A stretch of DNA of 64,000 nt from Pseudomonas sp. 8AS (GCF_902506505.1 NZ_LR733406.1:620001-684000), one strand, 5' to 3'; shown: positions 50,380 through 60,625, numbered from the stretch's first letter. Notes: generated by a model not told the origin, from the letters alone. Numbers and translations: made by a program.

Positions 50380-50398
50380 AATAGTATTCACTACTATT
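50380..50398 (+). promoter_or_regulatory. Probable Fur box upstream of the ferric-binding protein gene
   Basis: AATAGTA (50380-50386) and TACTATT (50392-50398) form a perfect 7-bp inverted repeat with a 5-nt spacer, the 19-bp size of a Fur box, and about 10 of 19 positions match the classic consensus. It lies 32 bp ahead of the start of a ferric-iron binding protein. Iron repression is the natural reading. Confidence 0.65.
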
Positions 50399-50430
50399 CG
50401 ACTCCTATTTCTCGACATGAGGCAGCACCC

Positions 50431-51432
50431 ATGCAGGCTCGTACCGGTCTACTCGCTTCTCTGGTCCTCTCCACGCTGGCCGCCGGCGCCCAGGCCGCCG
50501 ATGAGGTGGTGGTCTACTCCGCGCGCATCGACGAGCTGATCAAGCCGGTGTTCGACGCCTACACCGCCAAGACCGGCGTGCCGGTGAAGTTCATCACCGA
50601 CAAGGAGGCGCCGCTGCTGGCCCGCCTCAAGGCCGAAGGGGCGAACACCCCGGCCGACCTGCTGATCACCGTGGACGCCGGCAACCTCTGGCAGGCCGAG
50701 CAGGAAGGCGTGCTCAAGCCGCTCAAGTCGACCGTGATCGAGGCCAACATCCCGGCTCAGTACCGCGCCAGCTCCGGCGCCTGGACCGGCCTGTCGCTGC
50801 GCGCGCGGACCATTTTCTACTCCACCGAGCGGGTCAAGCCGGAAGAACTGTCGACCTACGAGGCCCTGGCCGACAAGAACTGGGAAGGCCGCCTGTGCCT
50901 GCGCACCAGCAAGAAGGTCTACAACCAGTCGCTGACCGCCACCCTGATCGAGACCCATGGCGCGGCCAAGACCGAGGAAATCGTCAAGGGTTGGATCGGC
51001 AACCTGGCCACCGACGTGTTCGCCGACGATACCGCCCTGCTGCAGGCCATCGACGCCGGCCAGTGCGACGTGGGCATGGCCAACACCTACTACTACGGCC
51101 GCCTGCACAAGCAGCAGCCGGGGCTGAAGGTCAAGCCGTTCTGGCCGAACCAGGCCGACCGCGGCGTGCACGTCAACCTGTCCGGCGCCGGCGTGACCGC
51201 CCACGCGCCGCACGCCGCCGAGGCGCAGAAGCTGCTGGAGTGGATGACCAGCGCCGAGGCGCAGAGCCTGTTCGCCGACGTCAACCAGGAATACCCGGCC
51301 AACCCGGCGGTCAAGCCGTCCGCCGAAGTCGCCGCCTGGGGCAGCTTCAAGGCCGACAGCATCCCGATGGAAGTGGCCGGCAAGCGTCAGGCCGAGGCGA
51401 CCATGCTGATGGATCGCGCCGGCTGGAACTGA
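50431..51432 (+). CDS. fbpA: Periplasmic ferric iron-binding protein
   Basis: A 333-residue extracellular binding protein of the FbpA/FutA/HitA group. The signal peptide is [20 protein letters not shown] with cleavage after AQA-23. The mature protein opens [20 protein letters not shown]. The conserved adjacent tyrosines [12 protein letters not shown] are the iron ligands near residue 220, and RDxxxx-like GRLCLRTS supports the group. A Fur box upstream fits its role. The permease lies 125 bp downstream with a hairpin between; the matching ATPase is not in the window. Confidence 0.92.
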   Translation: MQARTGLLASLVLSTLAAGAQAADEVVVYSARIDELIKPVFDAYTAKTGVPVKFITDKEAPLLARLKAEGANTPADLLITVDAGNLWQAEQEGVLKPLKSTVIEANIPAQYRASSGAWTGLSLRARTIFYSTERVKPEELSTYEALADKNWEGRLCLRTSKKVYNQSLTATLIETHGAAKTEEIVKGWIGNLATDVFADDTALLQAIDAGQCDVGMANTYYYGRLHKQQPGLKVKPFWPNQADRGVHVNLSGAGVTAHAPHAAEAQKLLEWMTSAEAQSLFADVNQEYPANPAVKPSAEVAAWGSFKADSIPMEVAGKRQAEATMLMDRAGWN

Positions 51433-51509
51433 GCCTGGCCGCCTAGGCGCTGCCCTGCGGCCGAGCGCCGCGCCGCGCCAACAAAGGCGGGCTCAGCCGT
51501 TATACTCGA

Positions 51510-51540
51510 CGCCCCGGCCAGCCCGGGGCGTTCTGTTTTT
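51510..51540 (+). terminator. Hairpin between iron-binding protein and permease
   Basis: CGCCCCGG (51510-51517) pairs with CCGGGGCG (51523-51530) around 5 nt, followed by TTCTGTTTTT. Partial termination here would give more binding protein than permease, a common arrangement in ABC importer operons. Confidence 0.75.
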
Positions 51541-51557
51541 CTCGCCGAGGAACTCGC

Positions 51558-53177
51558 GTGGCCCATCCCGCCCAGCGCCGCTGGTATCCCATCGCCTTTG
51601 CCATCGCCAGTCTGGTGCTGCTGCCGCTGTCGGTGCTGCTGCTGTCCTGGCATGAGGTGGATGGCGAGATCTGGGCGCACCTGTGGGCCACCCAGCTGCC
51701 GCGTCTGCTCGGCAACACCCTGCTGCTGGTGCTTGGCGTCGGCGTCGGCGTGGTCCTGCTGGGGGTCAGCCTGGCCTGGCTGACCAGCCTCTGCGAGTTC
51801 CCCGGGCGGCGCTGGCTGGACTGGGCGCTGATGCTGCCGTTCGCCATTCCCGCCTATGTGCTGGCCTTCGTCTTCGTCGGCCTGCTGGATTTCGCCGGAC
51901 CGCTGCAGAGCCTGGCCCGCGACTGGTTCGGCAGCGGCCTGCGCCTGCCGCGGGTGCGCTCCAGCGGCGGGGTGATCATCGTCCTGGTGCTGGTGTTCTA
52001 CCCCTACGTCTACCTGCTCGCCCGCGGCGCCTTCCTGGCCCAGGGCAAGGGCCTGATGGAGGCGGCGCGGGTGCTCGGCCAGTCGCCCTGGCAGGCGTTC
52101 TGGCGGGTGGCCCTGCCGATGGCGCGCCCGGCCATCGGCGCCGGCCTGGCCCTGGCGATCATGGAGACCCTGGCCGACTTCGGCGCGGTCTCGGTGTTCA
52201 ACTTCGACACCTTCACCACCGCCATCTACAAGACCTGGTACAGCTTCTACAGCCTGTCCAGCGCCACCCAGCTGGCCAGCTTGCTGCTGCTGGCGGTGAT
52301 GCTGGTGCTGTATGGCGAGCGCCGCGCCCGCGGTGCCAGCCGCCCGGCCAGCGAAAGGCCGCGGGGCAAGCCGTTGTACCAGCTGCGCGGCTGGCAGGCG
52401 GCGCTGGCCAGCGGTTGGTGCGGCCTGGTGTTCACCTGTGCCTTCGTCGTGCCGATGGCGCAGCTGCTGCTGTGGTTTTTCCAGCGCGGCCGTTTCGACC
52501 TGGACGAGCGCTATGTCGGGCTGATCCTGCACACCCTCTACCTGGGCGGGTTGGCGGCCCTGGTCACGGTCGGCGTGGCCCTGCTGCTGGCCTTCGCCCG
52601 GCGCCAGGCACCGACCCGGCTGATGCGCTCGACGGTGGGCCTGGCCAATCTCGGCTACGCCCTGCCGGGCTCGGTGCTGGCGGTGGCGATCATGCTGGCC
52701 TTCAGTTACCTGGACAATCATCTGGTCATCCCCGTCTCCGCCTGGCTGGGCGGGGCCGGCAAGCCGCTGCTGCTGGGCAGCCTGGGCGCCTTGCTGCTGG
52801 CCTACCTGGTGCGTTTCATGGCGGTCGCCCATGGCCCGCTGGAACACAGCCTGGCGCGCATCCGTCCGTCGCTGCCGCAGGCTTCGCGCAGCCTCGGCGT
52901 GGGCGGGCCGCAGCTGTTTTTCCGCGTCTATCTGCCGCTGCTGGTGCCGGGTGCGCTGAGCGCCGCGCTGCTGGTGTTCGTCGATGTGCTCAAGGAGATG
53001 CCGGCCACCCTACTGATGCGCCCCTTCGGCTGGGACACCCTGTCGGTACGGGTGTTCGAGATGACCAGCGAAGGCGAGTGGGCGCGCGCCGCGCTGCCGG
53101 CGTTGACCCTGGTGCTGGTCGGCCTGCTGCCGGTGATCGGCCTGATCCGCCGCTCGGCCCGCCAGCCGGGGCACTAG
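51558..53177 (+). CDS. fbpB: Ferric iron ABC permease, two-domain fusion
   Basis: A 539-residue inner-membrane permease with about 12 helices, two BPD_transp_1 domains in one chain, as in FbpB/HitB/SfuB. The two cytoplasmic EAA loops that contact the ATPase are MEAARVLGQSPWQAFWRVAL (about residues 165-184) and QASRSLGVGGPQLFFRVYLP (about 440-459). It starts at GTG 51558 after GAGGAACTCGC. The substrate is inferred from the upstream binding protein. The ATPase subunit must be encoded elsewhere. Confidence 0.92.
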   Translation: MAHPAQRRWYPIAFAIASLVLLPLSVLLLSWHEVDGEIWAHLWATQLPRLLGNTLLLVLGVGVGVVLLGVSLAWLTSLCEFPGRRWLDWALMLPFAIPAYVLAFVFVGLLDFAGPLQSLARDWFGSGLRLPRVRSSGGVIIVLVLVFYPYVYLLARGAFLAQGKGLMEAARVLGQSPWQAFWRVALPMARPAIGAGLALAIMETLADFGAVSVFNFDTFTTAIYKTWYSFYSLSSATQLASLLLLAVMLVLYGERRARGASRPASERPRGKPLYQLRGWQAALASGWCGLVFTCAFVVPMAQLLLWFFQRGRFDLDERYVGLILHTLYLGGLAALVTVGVALLLAFARRQAPTRLMRSTVGLANLGYALPGSVLAVAIMLAFSYLDNHLVIPVSAWLGGAGKPLLLGSLGALLLAYLVRFMAVAHGPLEHSLARIRPSLPQASRSLGVGGPQLFFRVYLPLLVPGALSAALLVFVDVLKEMPATLLMRPFGWDTLSVRVFEMTSEGEWARAALPALTLVLVGLLPVIGLIRRSARQPGH

Positions 53178-53239
53178 CGGCGATCCTGGTGCCTTGCCCT
53201 TGTCGGGCCTCGGTCGTGACCGATCGGTCATTTTGCGAG

Positions 53240-53268
53240 ATGACCAGACGCCTTTGCGGGGCTACAAT
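53240..53268 (+). promoter_or_regulatory. Candidate gcvT promoter
   Basis: ATGACC (53240-53245) and TACAAT (53263-53268) are separated by 17 bp, a reasonable sigma-70 match, about 90 bp ahead of gcvT. I did not recognise a glycine riboswitch in the roughly 80-nt leader that follows. Confidence 0.45.
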
Positions 53269-53358
53269 GCGCGCCTGCTGACGCAGCCCGACCATGAACC
53301 CCGCATCCGCTGCAGGCCCCGGCCGGCGCGGGCGGGCGTCTAGCGCAAGGAGTTACCC

Positions 53359-54441
53359 ATGGGACAGCGTACCCCTCTGTACGAACAGCATCTGGCGCTG
53401 GGCGCCAAGATGGTCGATTTCGGTGGCTGGGACATGCCACTGCACTACGGCTCGCAGGTCGAGGAGCACCACCAGGTGCGTCGCGACTGCGGTGTGTTCG
53501 ACGTTTCCCACATGACCGTGGTCGATGTCACCGGGCCCCAGGCCCAGGCCTGGCTGCAGCACCTGCTGGCCAATGACGTGGCGCGCCTGCAGACGCCGGG
53601 CAAGGCTCTCTACAGCGGCATGCTCAACGAGCGTGGCGGGGTGGTCGACGACCTGATCGTCTACCTCACCGACTGGGGCTACCGCGTGGTGGTCAACGCC
53701 GCCACTCGCGACAAGGACCTGGCCTGGATGCAGGCGCACACCGCCGGCTTCGACGTCACCCTGGCCGAGCGCGCCGAGCTGGCCATGCTCGCCATCCAGG
53801 GGCCCAACGCCCGCGCCAAGACCGCCGAGCTGGTCAGCCCCGCGCGCGCCGCGCTGATCAACGAACTCAAGGTGTTCCAGGGCCTGCCGGACGGCGACTG
53901 GTTCATCGCCCGTACCGGCTACACCGGTGAAGACGGCCTGGAAATCATGCTGCCGGCCGAGCAGGCCGCGGCCTTCCTCAGCGAGCTGGTCGGCGCCGGC
54001 ATCGCCCCGATCGGCCTGGGCGCGCGCGACACCCTGCGCCTGGAAGCCGGGATGAACCTGTACGGCCAGGACATGACCGACGACGTCTCGCCGCTGGCCG
54101 CCAACATGGCCTGGACCATCGCTTGGGAACCGGCCGAGCGCAACTTCATCGGCCGCAGCGCCCTGGAAAGCCAGCGCGCCGCCGGCAGCCAGCCCAAGCT
54201 GGTCGGCCTGGTGCTGGAAGAGCGCGGCGTGCTGCGTGCCCACCAGGTGGTGCGCATCGACGGCGTCGGCGAAGGCGAGATCACCAGCGGCAGCTTCTCG
54301 CCGACCCTCGGCAAGTCCATCGCCCTGGCCCGCGTGCCGGCAGCCACCGGCGAGCGCGCCGAAGTGGAGATCCGTGGCAAGTGGTACCCGGTGCGCGTGG
54401 TCAAAGCGAATTTCGTGCGTAACGGCAAAGCCGTCATCTAA
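53359..54441 (+). CDS. gcvT: Glycine cleavage system T protein (aminomethyltransferase)
   Basis: Transfers the methylene group from aminomethyl-lipoyl GcvH to tetrahydrofolate and releases ammonia. It has 360 residues. [20 protein letters not shown] and [18 protein letters not shown] start the folate-binding domain; the catalytic Asp region is [13 protein letters not shown]. The C-terminal barrel has [17 protein letters not shown] and [20 protein letters not shown]. The ATG follows AAGGAGTTACCC. It is the first gene of gcvT-gcvH-gcvP. Confidence 0.96.
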   Translation: MGQRTPLYEQHLALGAKMVDFGGWDMPLHYGSQVEEHHQVRRDCGVFDVSHMTVVDVTGPQAQAWLQHLLANDVARLQTPGKALYSGMLNERGGVVDDLIVYLTDWGYRVVVNAATRDKDLAWMQAHTAGFDVTLAERAELAMLAIQGPNARAKTAELVSPARAALINELKVFQGLPDGDWFIARTGYTGEDGLEIMLPAEQAAAFLSELVGAGIAPIGLGARDTLRLEAGMNLYGQDMTDDVSPLAANMAWTIAWEPAERNFIGRSALESQRAAGSQPKLVGLVLEERGVLRAHQVVRIDGVGEGEITSGSFSPTLGKSIALARVPAATGERAEVEIRGKWYPVRVVKANFVRNGKAVI

Positions 54442-54493
54442 CTGCTAACTTTTCCGGGCGGGCTACCCGCCACCTGATCCTGAGGACATCCCG

Positions 54494-54883
54494 ATGAGCA
54501 CTATCCCCGCCGATCTGCGTTACGCCGCCAGCCACGAGTGGGCCCGCCTCGAAGCGGACGGCACCGTCACCGTGGGCATCTCCGACCATGCCCAGGAAGC
54601 TCTGGGCGACGTGGTCTACGTCGAACTGCCGGAAGTCGGCAAGCAGCTGGCCGCCGGCCAGGAAGCCGGGGTGGTGGAGTCGGTGAAAGCCGCCTCCGAC
54701 ATCTACGCGCCGATCGCCGGTGAAGTCATCGCGATCAACGAAGCCCTCAGCGACAGCCCCGAGCAGGTCAACGGCGAACCCTACGCCGCCTGGTTCTTCA
54801 AGCTGCAGCCGAGCAATGCCGCCGACCTCGACGGCCTGCTGGATGCCGCCGGCTATAAAGCCGCCTGCGACGCCGACGCCTAA
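54494..54883 (+). CDS. gcvH: Glycine cleavage system H protein
   Basis: A 129-residue lipoyl carrier that shuttles the aminomethyl group between P and T. The lipoylated lysine is K65 in [19 protein letters not shown]. The N-terminal [20 protein letters not shown] and the C-terminal [16 protein letters not shown] are conserved. It is 52 bp after gcvT. Between gcvH and gcvP lies the second good copy of the palindromic element. Confidence 0.96.
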   Translation: MSTIPADLRYAASHEWARLEADGTVTVGISDHAQEALGDVVYVELPEVGKQLAAGQEAGVVESVKAASDIYAPIAGEVIAINEALSDSPEQVNGEPYAAWFFKLQPSNAADLDGLLDAAGYKAACDADA

Positions 54884-54884
54884 G

Positions 54885-55022
54885 AAGCGGCCAGGATCAG
54901 CTGCGCGTCGGCCAGACGTCGTTGGAACTGGCCTCGGGATGCTCATTTACAACACGTAAACTCCGCTCCCTCGGCCACTTCCGCCTAGTCTGGCTCTAGC
55001 TCGCAAGATCCTGATCCGCTTC
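54885..55022. repeat. Long palindromic element, copy B (between gcvH and gcvP)
   Basis: It shares with copy A the central stretch TGCTCATTTACAAC and CGTAAACTCCGCT, then CCTCGGCC, but has different arms that still pair: GGAACTGGCC with GGCCACTTCC, GCCAGAC with GTCTGGC, AGGATC with GATCCT, and AAGCGG with CCGCTT. It begins just after the gcvH stop and ends about 75 bp before gcvP. If transcribed it would form a hairpin of roughly 135 nt. Confidence 0.8.
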
Positions 55023-55097
55023 TACGAACCGCCACAGGCCACATTCGCTGTCGAGCCTCGATTCGTCGAGGCTCTGTCATTTCTCGAGAGCCCCACC

Positions 55098-57974
55098 ATG
55101 TCCCAGACGCCCCGTCTCGCCCAGTTGCACCAGCCCGATGCCTTCCTCCGTCGTCACCTCGGCCCCGATGCCGGCGAGCAGCAGGCCATGCTGTCCGCCC
55201 TCGGCGTGGCCGACCGCGACGAACTGATCGTGCAGACCGTGCCACCGGCCATCCGTCTGAACGGCCCGCTGGCCCTGCCGGCGGCGCTGGACGAGCAGGG
55301 CGCCCTGGCCAAGCTCAAGGGTTATGCGCAGCAGAACCAGCAGTGGACCAGCCTGATCGGCATGGGCTACCACGGCACCCTGACTCCTACCGTGATTCTG
55401 CGCAACGTGCTGGAGAACCCGGGCTGGTACACCGCCTACACCCCCTACCAGCCGGAAATCGCCCAGGGGCGCCTGGAAGCGCTGCTGAACTTCCAGCAGC
55501 TGACCATCGACCTCACCGGCCTGGACCTGGCCAGCGCCTCGCTGCTCGATGAAGCCACCGCCGCCGGCGAAGCCATGGCCCTGGCCAAGCGCGTGGCCAA
55601 GTCGAAGAGCAACCTGTTCTTCGTCGACCAGAACTGCCACCCGCAGACCATCTCCGTGGTGCAGACCCGTGCCGAAGGTTTCGGCCTGGACGTGCTGGTC
55701 GGCAGCCTCGACGAACTGAGCCAGCACCAGGTGTTCGGCGCCCTGCTGCAGTACCCGGACACCCACGGCGAGATCCGCGACCTGCGTCCGATCATTGCTC
55801 AGTTGCATGCCCAGCAGGCCCTGGCCTGCGTCTCCGCCGACCTGCTGTCGCTGCTGCTGCTGACCCCGCCGGGCGAGCTGGGCGCCGACGTGGTGTTCGG
55901 TTCGGCCCAGCGCTTCGGCGTGCCGATGGGCTACGGCGGCCCGCACGCGGCGTTCTTCGCCACCAGCGACGCCTACAAGCGCGCCATGCCCGGCCGCATC
56001 ATCGGCGTGTCCAAGGATGCCCGCGGCAACACCGCACTGCGCATGGCCCTGCAGACCCGCGAGCAGCATATCCGCCGCGAGAAGGCCAACTCCAACATCT
56101 GCACCTCGCAGGTGCTGCTGGCCAACATCGCCAGCTGCTACGCCGTCTACCACGGCCCGCAAGGCCTCAAGCAGATCGCCCAGCGCGTGCACCGGCTGAC
56201 CGCCATCCTCGCCGGGGGCCTTGCGCAGAAGGGCGTGCAGCGCGACAACCAGCACTTCTTCGACACCCTGACCCTGGACGTCGGCGGCATGCAGACCGCC
56301 ATCCTCGAGTCGGCCAAGGCGGCACGCATCAACCTGCGCATCCTCGGTCGCGGCAAGCTGGGCGTCAGCCTGGACGAGACCTGCAGCGCACAGACCGTCG
56401 AGCAGCTGTTCGCCATCTTCCTCGGCGCCGACCATGGCCTGAGCGTCGACGAACTGGATGCCGGTGAGCTGCCCCAGGGCATCCCGACCGAGCTGCTGCG
56501 CACCTCGGCCTACCTGACGCACCCTGTGTTCAATACGCACCACAGCGAAACCGCCATGCTGCGCTACCTCAAGCGCCTGGAGAACAAGGATCTGGCGCTC
56601 AACCAGTCGATGATCCCGCTGGGCTCCTGCACCATGAAGCTCAACGCCACCAGCGAGATGATCCCGATCACCTGGCCGGAATTCGCCAGCCTGCACCCCT
56701 TCGTGCCGGCCGAGCAGGCCCAGGGCTACAAGCTGATGATCGACGAGCTGGAAGAGTGGCTGCGCGCCATCACCGGTTTCGACGCCATCTGCACCCAGCC
56801 CAACTCCGGCGCCCAAGGCGAATACGCCGGCCTGCTGGCGATCCGCAAGTACCACCAGAGCCGTGGCGACGGCCACCGCGACATCTGCCTGATTCCGGCC
56901 TCGGCCCACGGTACCAACCCGGCCTCGGCGCAGATGCTGAGCATGCGCGTGGTGGTGGTGGACTGCGATGCCGCCGGCAACGTCGATATGGAGGATCTCA
57001 AGGCCAAGGCCCTGGATGCCGGCGACAAGCTGTCCTGCCTGATGATCACCTACCCCTCGACCCACGGCGTGTACGAGGAGGGCATCCGCGAGATCTGCGA
57101 GGTGGTGCATGCCCACGGCGGCCAGGTGTACATGGACGGCGCCAACCTCAACGCCCAGGTCGGCCTGGCCCGTCCGGCGGACATCGGCGCCGACGTGTCG
57201 CACATGAACCTGCACAAGACCTTCTGCATTCCCCACGGCGGTGGCGGCCCGGGCATGGGCCCGATCGGCGTCAAGGCTCATCTTGCACCCTTCGTCGCCA
57301 ACCACCCGGTGGTCGAGCTGCAGGGGCCGAACCCGCAGAACACCGCGGTCAGCGCCGCGCCCTGGGGCAGCGCGAGCATCCTGCCGATCAGCTGGATGTA
57401 CATCGCCATGATGGGCCCGCAGCTGGCCGATGCCACCGAGGTGGCGATCCTCAACGCCAACTACCTGGCCAGCCAGCTGACCGGTGCCTTCCCGGTGCTC
57501 TACAGCGGGCGCAACGACCGCGTCGCGCACGAATGCATCCTCGACCTGCGCCCGCTCAAGGCGGAAACCGGGATCAGCGAGGAAGACGTGGCCAAGCGCC
57601 TGATGGACTACGGCTTCCACGCCCCGACCATGAGCTTCCCGGTGCCGGGCACGCTGATGATCGAGCCGACCGAGAGCGAGTCCAAGGAAGAGCTGGATCG
57701 CTTCATCGAGGCCATGCTCAGCATTCGCGCCGAGATCGCCAAGGTGGCCAACGGCGACTGGCCGGCCGAGAACAACCCGCTGAAGAACGCCCCGCACACC
57801 CTGGCCGATGTCACTGGCGTGTGGGAGCGGCCGTACAGCATCGAGGAAGCGGTGACCCCGTCCGCCCATACCCGGGCGCACAAGTACTGGCCGGCGGTGA
57901 ACCGCGTCGACAACGTGTTCGGCGACCGCAACCTGTTCTGTGCCTGCGTGCCGATGGACGACTACCGCGGCTAA
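55098..57974 (+). CDS. gcvP: Glycine dehydrogenase (decarboxylating), P protein
   Basis: PLP enzyme that decarboxylates glycine and loads the aminomethyl group onto GcvH. It is the single-chain form, 958 residues. The PLP lysine is K707 in [20 protein letters not shown]. The N-terminal [20 protein letters not shown], the [20 protein letters not shown] block and the Gly-rich [20 protein letters not shown] are typical. Homology begins near the ATG at 55098, which follows GAGAGCCCCACC. A terminator follows the stop. The 214-bp gap to gcvH is unusually long for this operon and is filled by the palindromic element. Confidence 0.97.
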   Translation: MSQTPRLAQLHQPDAFLRRHLGPDAGEQQAMLSALGVADRDELIVQTVPPAIRLNGPLALPAALDEQGALAKLKGYAQQNQQWTSLIGMGYHGTLTPTVILRNVLENPGWYTAYTPYQPEIAQGRLEALLNFQQLTIDLTGLDLASASLLDEATAAGEAMALAKRVAKSKSNLFFVDQNCHPQTISVVQTRAEGFGLDVLVGSLDELSQHQVFGALLQYPDTHGEIRDLRPIIAQLHAQQALACVSADLLSLLLLTPPGELGADVVFGSAQRFGVPMGYGGPHAAFFATSDAYKRAMPGRIIGVSKDARGNTALRMALQTREQHIRREKANSNICTSQVLLANIASCYAVYHGPQGLKQIAQRVHRLTAILAGGLAQKGVQRDNQHFFDTLTLDVGGMQTAILESAKAARINLRILGRGKLGVSLDETCSAQTVEQLFAIFLGADHGLSVDELDAGELPQGIPTELLRTSAYLTHPVFNTHHSETAMLRYLKRLENKDLALNQSMIPLGSCTMKLNATSEMIPITWPEFASLHPFVPAEQAQGYKLMIDELEEWLRAITGFDAICTQPNSGAQGEYAGLLAIRKYHQSRGDGHRDICLIPASAHGTNPASAQMLSMRVVVVDCDAAGNVDMEDLKAKALDAGDKLSCLMITYPSTHGVYEEGIREICEVVHAHGGQVYMDGANLNAQVGLARPADIGADVSHMNLHKTFCIPHGGGGPGMGPIGVKAHLAPFVANHPVVELQGPNPQNTAVSAAPWGSASILPISWMYIAMMGPQLADATEVAILNANYLASQLTGAFPVLYSGRNDRVAHECILDLRPLKAETGISEEDVAKRLMDYGFHAPTMSFPVPGTLMIEPTESESKEELDRFIEAMLSIRAEIAKVANGDWPAENNPLKNAPHTLADVTGVWERPYSIEEAVTPSAHTRAHKYWPAVNRVDNVFGDRNLFCACVPMDDYRG

Positions 57975-57993
57975 GCCGTCCCGTCTGCTGAAC

Positions 57994-58017
57994 AAGCCGC
58001 CTGCGGGCGGCTTTTTC
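57994..58017 (+). terminator. Terminator after gcvP
   Basis: AAGCCGCC (57994-58001) pairs with GGCGGCTT (58006-58013) around TGCG, followed by TTT. It stands 19 bp after the gcvP stop. Confidence 0.88.
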
Positions 58018-58343
58018 ATGCCGGCGATTTTTCGCGCAGGCGCGGCTTCGGCCGCGAGCCTCCGTCCGCGCGGATTGCCCGGCACCGGCGCAGATGGGCC
58101 AGGCAGCGGAGAAAAAGCGGAGTCCGCCCGGGGCTTTGCTAGGCTTTTGATCTGGGGCAGGGCGGTTCATCTTCCTGCAGCGATAGTGTTGCAGGGTAGC
58201 GTTCATGGCCGATGCGGCGGGGGAGGCCGGCATCGGTAGGGTTAGGCCGCTGTCTGTCAGCTCATTCATATCCGCGTTGTCTGCTCCCGGCTCACCAGAG
58301 GCCGGAGTTCTCTGCGTGTGAAAAATCGATCAGGGAGTATTCG
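58018..58343 (+). other. Gene-free stretch before the antiporter gene
   Basis: About 325 bp without a gene I trust. It holds two stems that could form in the leader: CTGCA (58173-58177) with TGCAG, and CCGATGC (58209-58215) with GCATCGG (58230-58236). The last 60 bp are AT-richer and end in CAGGGAGTATTCG before the ATG. The antiporter promoter is expected here, but I cannot place -35 and -10 boxes with confidence. Confidence 0.4.
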
Positions 58344-59684
58344 ATGGCCGAAACAAGCAAGAAAATGAGCCTGGTGGGGCTTACCACCCTGGTGGCGGTG
58401 AACATGATGGGCTCCGGCATCATCATGCTGCCGTCGAGCATGGCGCAGCTGGGGGCGGTTTCGCTGCTGTCATGGATCATCACGGCCATCGGTTCCATGG
58501 CCATCGCCTACTGCTTCGCCCAGTGCGGCATCTACTGCCCGCGCTCCGGCGGCATGTCGGCGTACAGCGAGGAGGCGCACGGCAAGTCGGCGTTCTTCCT
58601 CTGCTCGTTCCTCTACTTCCTCTCGCTGGCCATCGGCAACGTGGCCATCGGCATCTCCGCGGTGGGCTACCTGACGCCGTTCTTCCCCTGGCTGGGCAGC
58701 GGCGCGATTCCGCTGTGCCTGGGCACCATCGGGCTGATCTGGCTGACCACTGTGGCCAATTTCGGCGGGCCGAGCATCACCGGCAAGATCGGCTCGATCA
58801 CCGTCTGGGGGGTGATCATCCCGGTGGCGGGCCTCAGCGTGATCGGCTGGTTCTGGTTCGACGCCAGCGTGTTTAGTGCCGCCTGGAACCCGAACAACCT
58901 GGCCACCAGCGATGCCATCGCGCAAAGCATTCCGCTGACCCTGTGGGCCTTCCTCGGCATGGAGTCGGCGGCGCAGAACTCCGAGGCGGTAGACAATCCC
59001 AAGCGCAACGTGCCGCTGGCCTGCCTGTTCGGCACCCTGGGTGCGGCGGTGGTGTACATCCTGTCGACCACGGTGATCCAGGGCATCGTCCCCAACGCCG
59101 AACTGGCCAACTCCAGTGCGCCGTTCGCTTTCGTCTACGCGCAGATGTTCAACCCGCTGGTCGGCAACATCATCATGATCCTGGCGGTGATGGCCTGCAT
59201 CGGCTCGCTGCTGGGCTGGCAGTTCACCCTTGGCCAGACCGCCAAGGTCACCGCCGAAGAGGGCATGTTTCCCAAGCTGTTCGCCCGCGTCAGCAAGCTG
59301 GAGGCGCCGATCATCGGCATGCTCGCCTGCGCGGTGCTGCAGACTCTGCTGGCCCTGTCGACCATCTCGCCGAACGCCAGCGAGCAGTTCGGCAAGCTGG
59401 TCAACCTGGCCGCGGTGACCAACCTGATCCCCTATGTCACGGCGCTCTCCGGGCTGCTGGTGATCATGTACAAGGCCCGGGTCGGCATGTCGATCTGGGT
59501 CCGCAACGTGGCGGTGCTGCTAGTGGCGATGTTCTATTGCTACTACGCCCTGTACGCCTCGGGCAAGGATGCGGTGTTTGGTGCGGCCATCGTCCTGGTC
59601 ATCGGCTACCTGCTCTACGGCTTCATCACCAAGCGCTTCGTCGAGTTGTCGCCGGTCAGGTCGACGACGGGCGAGAAGCCTTAG
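58344..59684 (+). CDS. APC-family basic amino acid/polyamine antiporter, PotE/CadB-like
   Basis: A 446-residue inner-membrane protein with about 12 helices. Near the start, LVGLTTLVAVNMMGSGIIML is the APC helix-1 motif, and GMESAAQNSEAVDNPKRNVP is the helix-6/loop motif of PotE, CadB and AdiC. Members swap ornithine/putrescine, lysine/cadaverine or arginine/agmatine; the substrate is not decided by sequence alone, and no decarboxylase gene is next to it. The frame runs further upstream, but the ATG at 58344, with GGGAG before it, fits. A periplasmic binding protein gene follows 35 bp later. Confidence 0.88.
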   Translation: MAETSKKMSLVGLTTLVAVNMMGSGIIMLPSSMAQLGAVSLLSWIITAIGSMAIAYCFAQCGIYCPRSGGMSAYSEEAHGKSAFFLCSFLYFLSLAIGNVAIGISAVGYLTPFFPWLGSGAIPLCLGTIGLIWLTTVANFGGPSITGKIGSITVWGVIIPVAGLSVIGWFWFDASVFSAAWNPNNLATSDAIAQSIPLTLWAFLGMESAAQNSEAVDNPKRNVPLACLFGTLGAAVVYILSTTVIQGIVPNAELANSSAPFAFVYAQMFNPLVGNIIMILAVMACIGSLLGWQFTLGQTAKVTAEEGMFPKLFARVSKLEAPIIGMLACAVLQTLLALSTISPNASEQFGKLVNLAAVTNLIPYVTALSGLLVIMYKARVGMSIWVRNVAVLLVAMFYCYYALYASGKDAVFGAAIVLVIGYLLYGFITKRFVELSPVRSTTGEKP

Positions 59685-59719
59685 GGATGGAACAGTCATC
59701 AGCATTCGGGGAACAGGAC

Positions 59720-60625
59720 ATGACAGCAAAACCGATCAAATCGACCGCCCGCACACTGTTCTGCCTGCTGCTGGCGCTGCCGCTGCTGGCCGCTGCCGGA
59801 ACCCTCGAGCGGGTGCGCGACAGCAACGCCATCACCCTGGCCTTCGTGCCGGATGTGGCGCCCTTCAGCAGCCAGCAGGGCGAGCAGGTCAGCGGCTATG
59901 GCATCGACCTGTGCCGGCTGGTCGCGCAGCGGATCAAGACCGAGCTGGGGCTGAGTGAGCTCAGGCTGAATTTCCTGGCGGTCGAGGATGCGCAGAAGAG
60001 CGCCCTGATGGCCGCCGGCAAGGCCGACATCCTCTGCACGCCGAGCCCGGAAAGCCTGGCCGCACGCCAGGCGATGAGTTTCTCGGTGCCGGTCTACACC
60101 GCCGGGCTGGGCGTGCTGGTACGCACCGATGCGCCGCAGACCCTGCTGGCGGTACTCGCTGGCCAGCCGGCGCACAGCGGGCCGACCTGGCGGGCCACGG
60201 TCAATCACGGCCTGGCCCGGCATACCTACGTGACCATGAAAGGCGGCGTCACCCAGGCGTGGATTCTGGACAAGGTGCGTCGGCTGGGCGTGGTGGTGAA
60301 GCTGCAGACGGTCGAGGATTATGACCAGGGCGTGGAGCTGATTCGCAGCGGCAAGGCCGATGCCTTCTTCTCCGAGCGCATGTTCCTCGAGCACTACCTG
60401 AAGACCCGCAACGGTACCGAGCAGCTGCAGGTCCTGCCGCGCATCTTCGAGTCGGTGCCGGTGGCCCTGGGCGTGCCGCGTGGCGACGAAGACCTGCGCC
60501 TGCTGGTCGATACCGCGTTGAGCGAGCTGTACCGCTCCGGAGAGCTTGAGCGGCTGTACGGCGAACACCTGGGCCAGCCGGGTGAGGCCGAACAGGCGCT
60601 GTTCAAGGTGTATGCCCTGCCGTGA
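59720..60625 (+). CDS. Periplasmic solute-binding protein, family 3 (amino acid type)
   Basis: A 301-residue exported protein: signal peptide (KSTARTLFCLLLALPLLAAA) followed by a family 3 bilobed domain (LERVRDSNAITLAFVPDVAP, YGIDLCRLVAQRIKTELG, ADILCTPSPESLAARQAMSF, GKADAFFSERMFLEHYL). The Arg of the usual alpha-carboxylate site may be R69-like in the ESLAARQ segment. No ABC permease or ATPase gene is beside it. The start at ATG 59720 follows AACAGGAC; ATG 59687 lacks a good ribosome-binding site. It is 35 bp downstream of the antiporter gene and is probably in its operon. Confidence 0.85.
   Translation: MTAKPIKSTARTLFCLLLALPLLAAAGTLERVRDSNAITLAFVPDVAPFSSQQGEQVSGYGIDLCRLVAQRIKTELGLSELRLNFLAVEDAQKSALMAAGKADILCTPSPESLAARQAMSFSVPVYTAGLGVLVRTDAPQTLLAVLAGQPAHSGPTWRATVNHGLARHTYVTMKGGVTQAWILDKVRRLGVVVKLQTVEDYDQGVELIRSGKADAFFSERMFLEHYLKTRNGTEQLQVLPRIFESVPVALGVPRGDEDLRLLVDTALSELYRSGELERLYGEHLGQPGEAEQALFKVYALP

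Noticed and set aside
53269..53358. Glycine riboswitch before gcvT
   Set aside because: The leader after the likely promoter is only about 80 nt and shows none of the paired aptamer motifs I would expect.
53294..53515. 73-codon frame overlapping the gcvT start
   Set aside because: Arg/Ser/Trp-rich out-of-frame translation, overlapping gcvT in another frame, with no ribosome-binding site.
55077..58085. 1002-codon minus-strand frame opposite gcvP
   Set aside because: Shadow of gcvP; it also covers the gcvP terminator, which real genes would not be expected to do.
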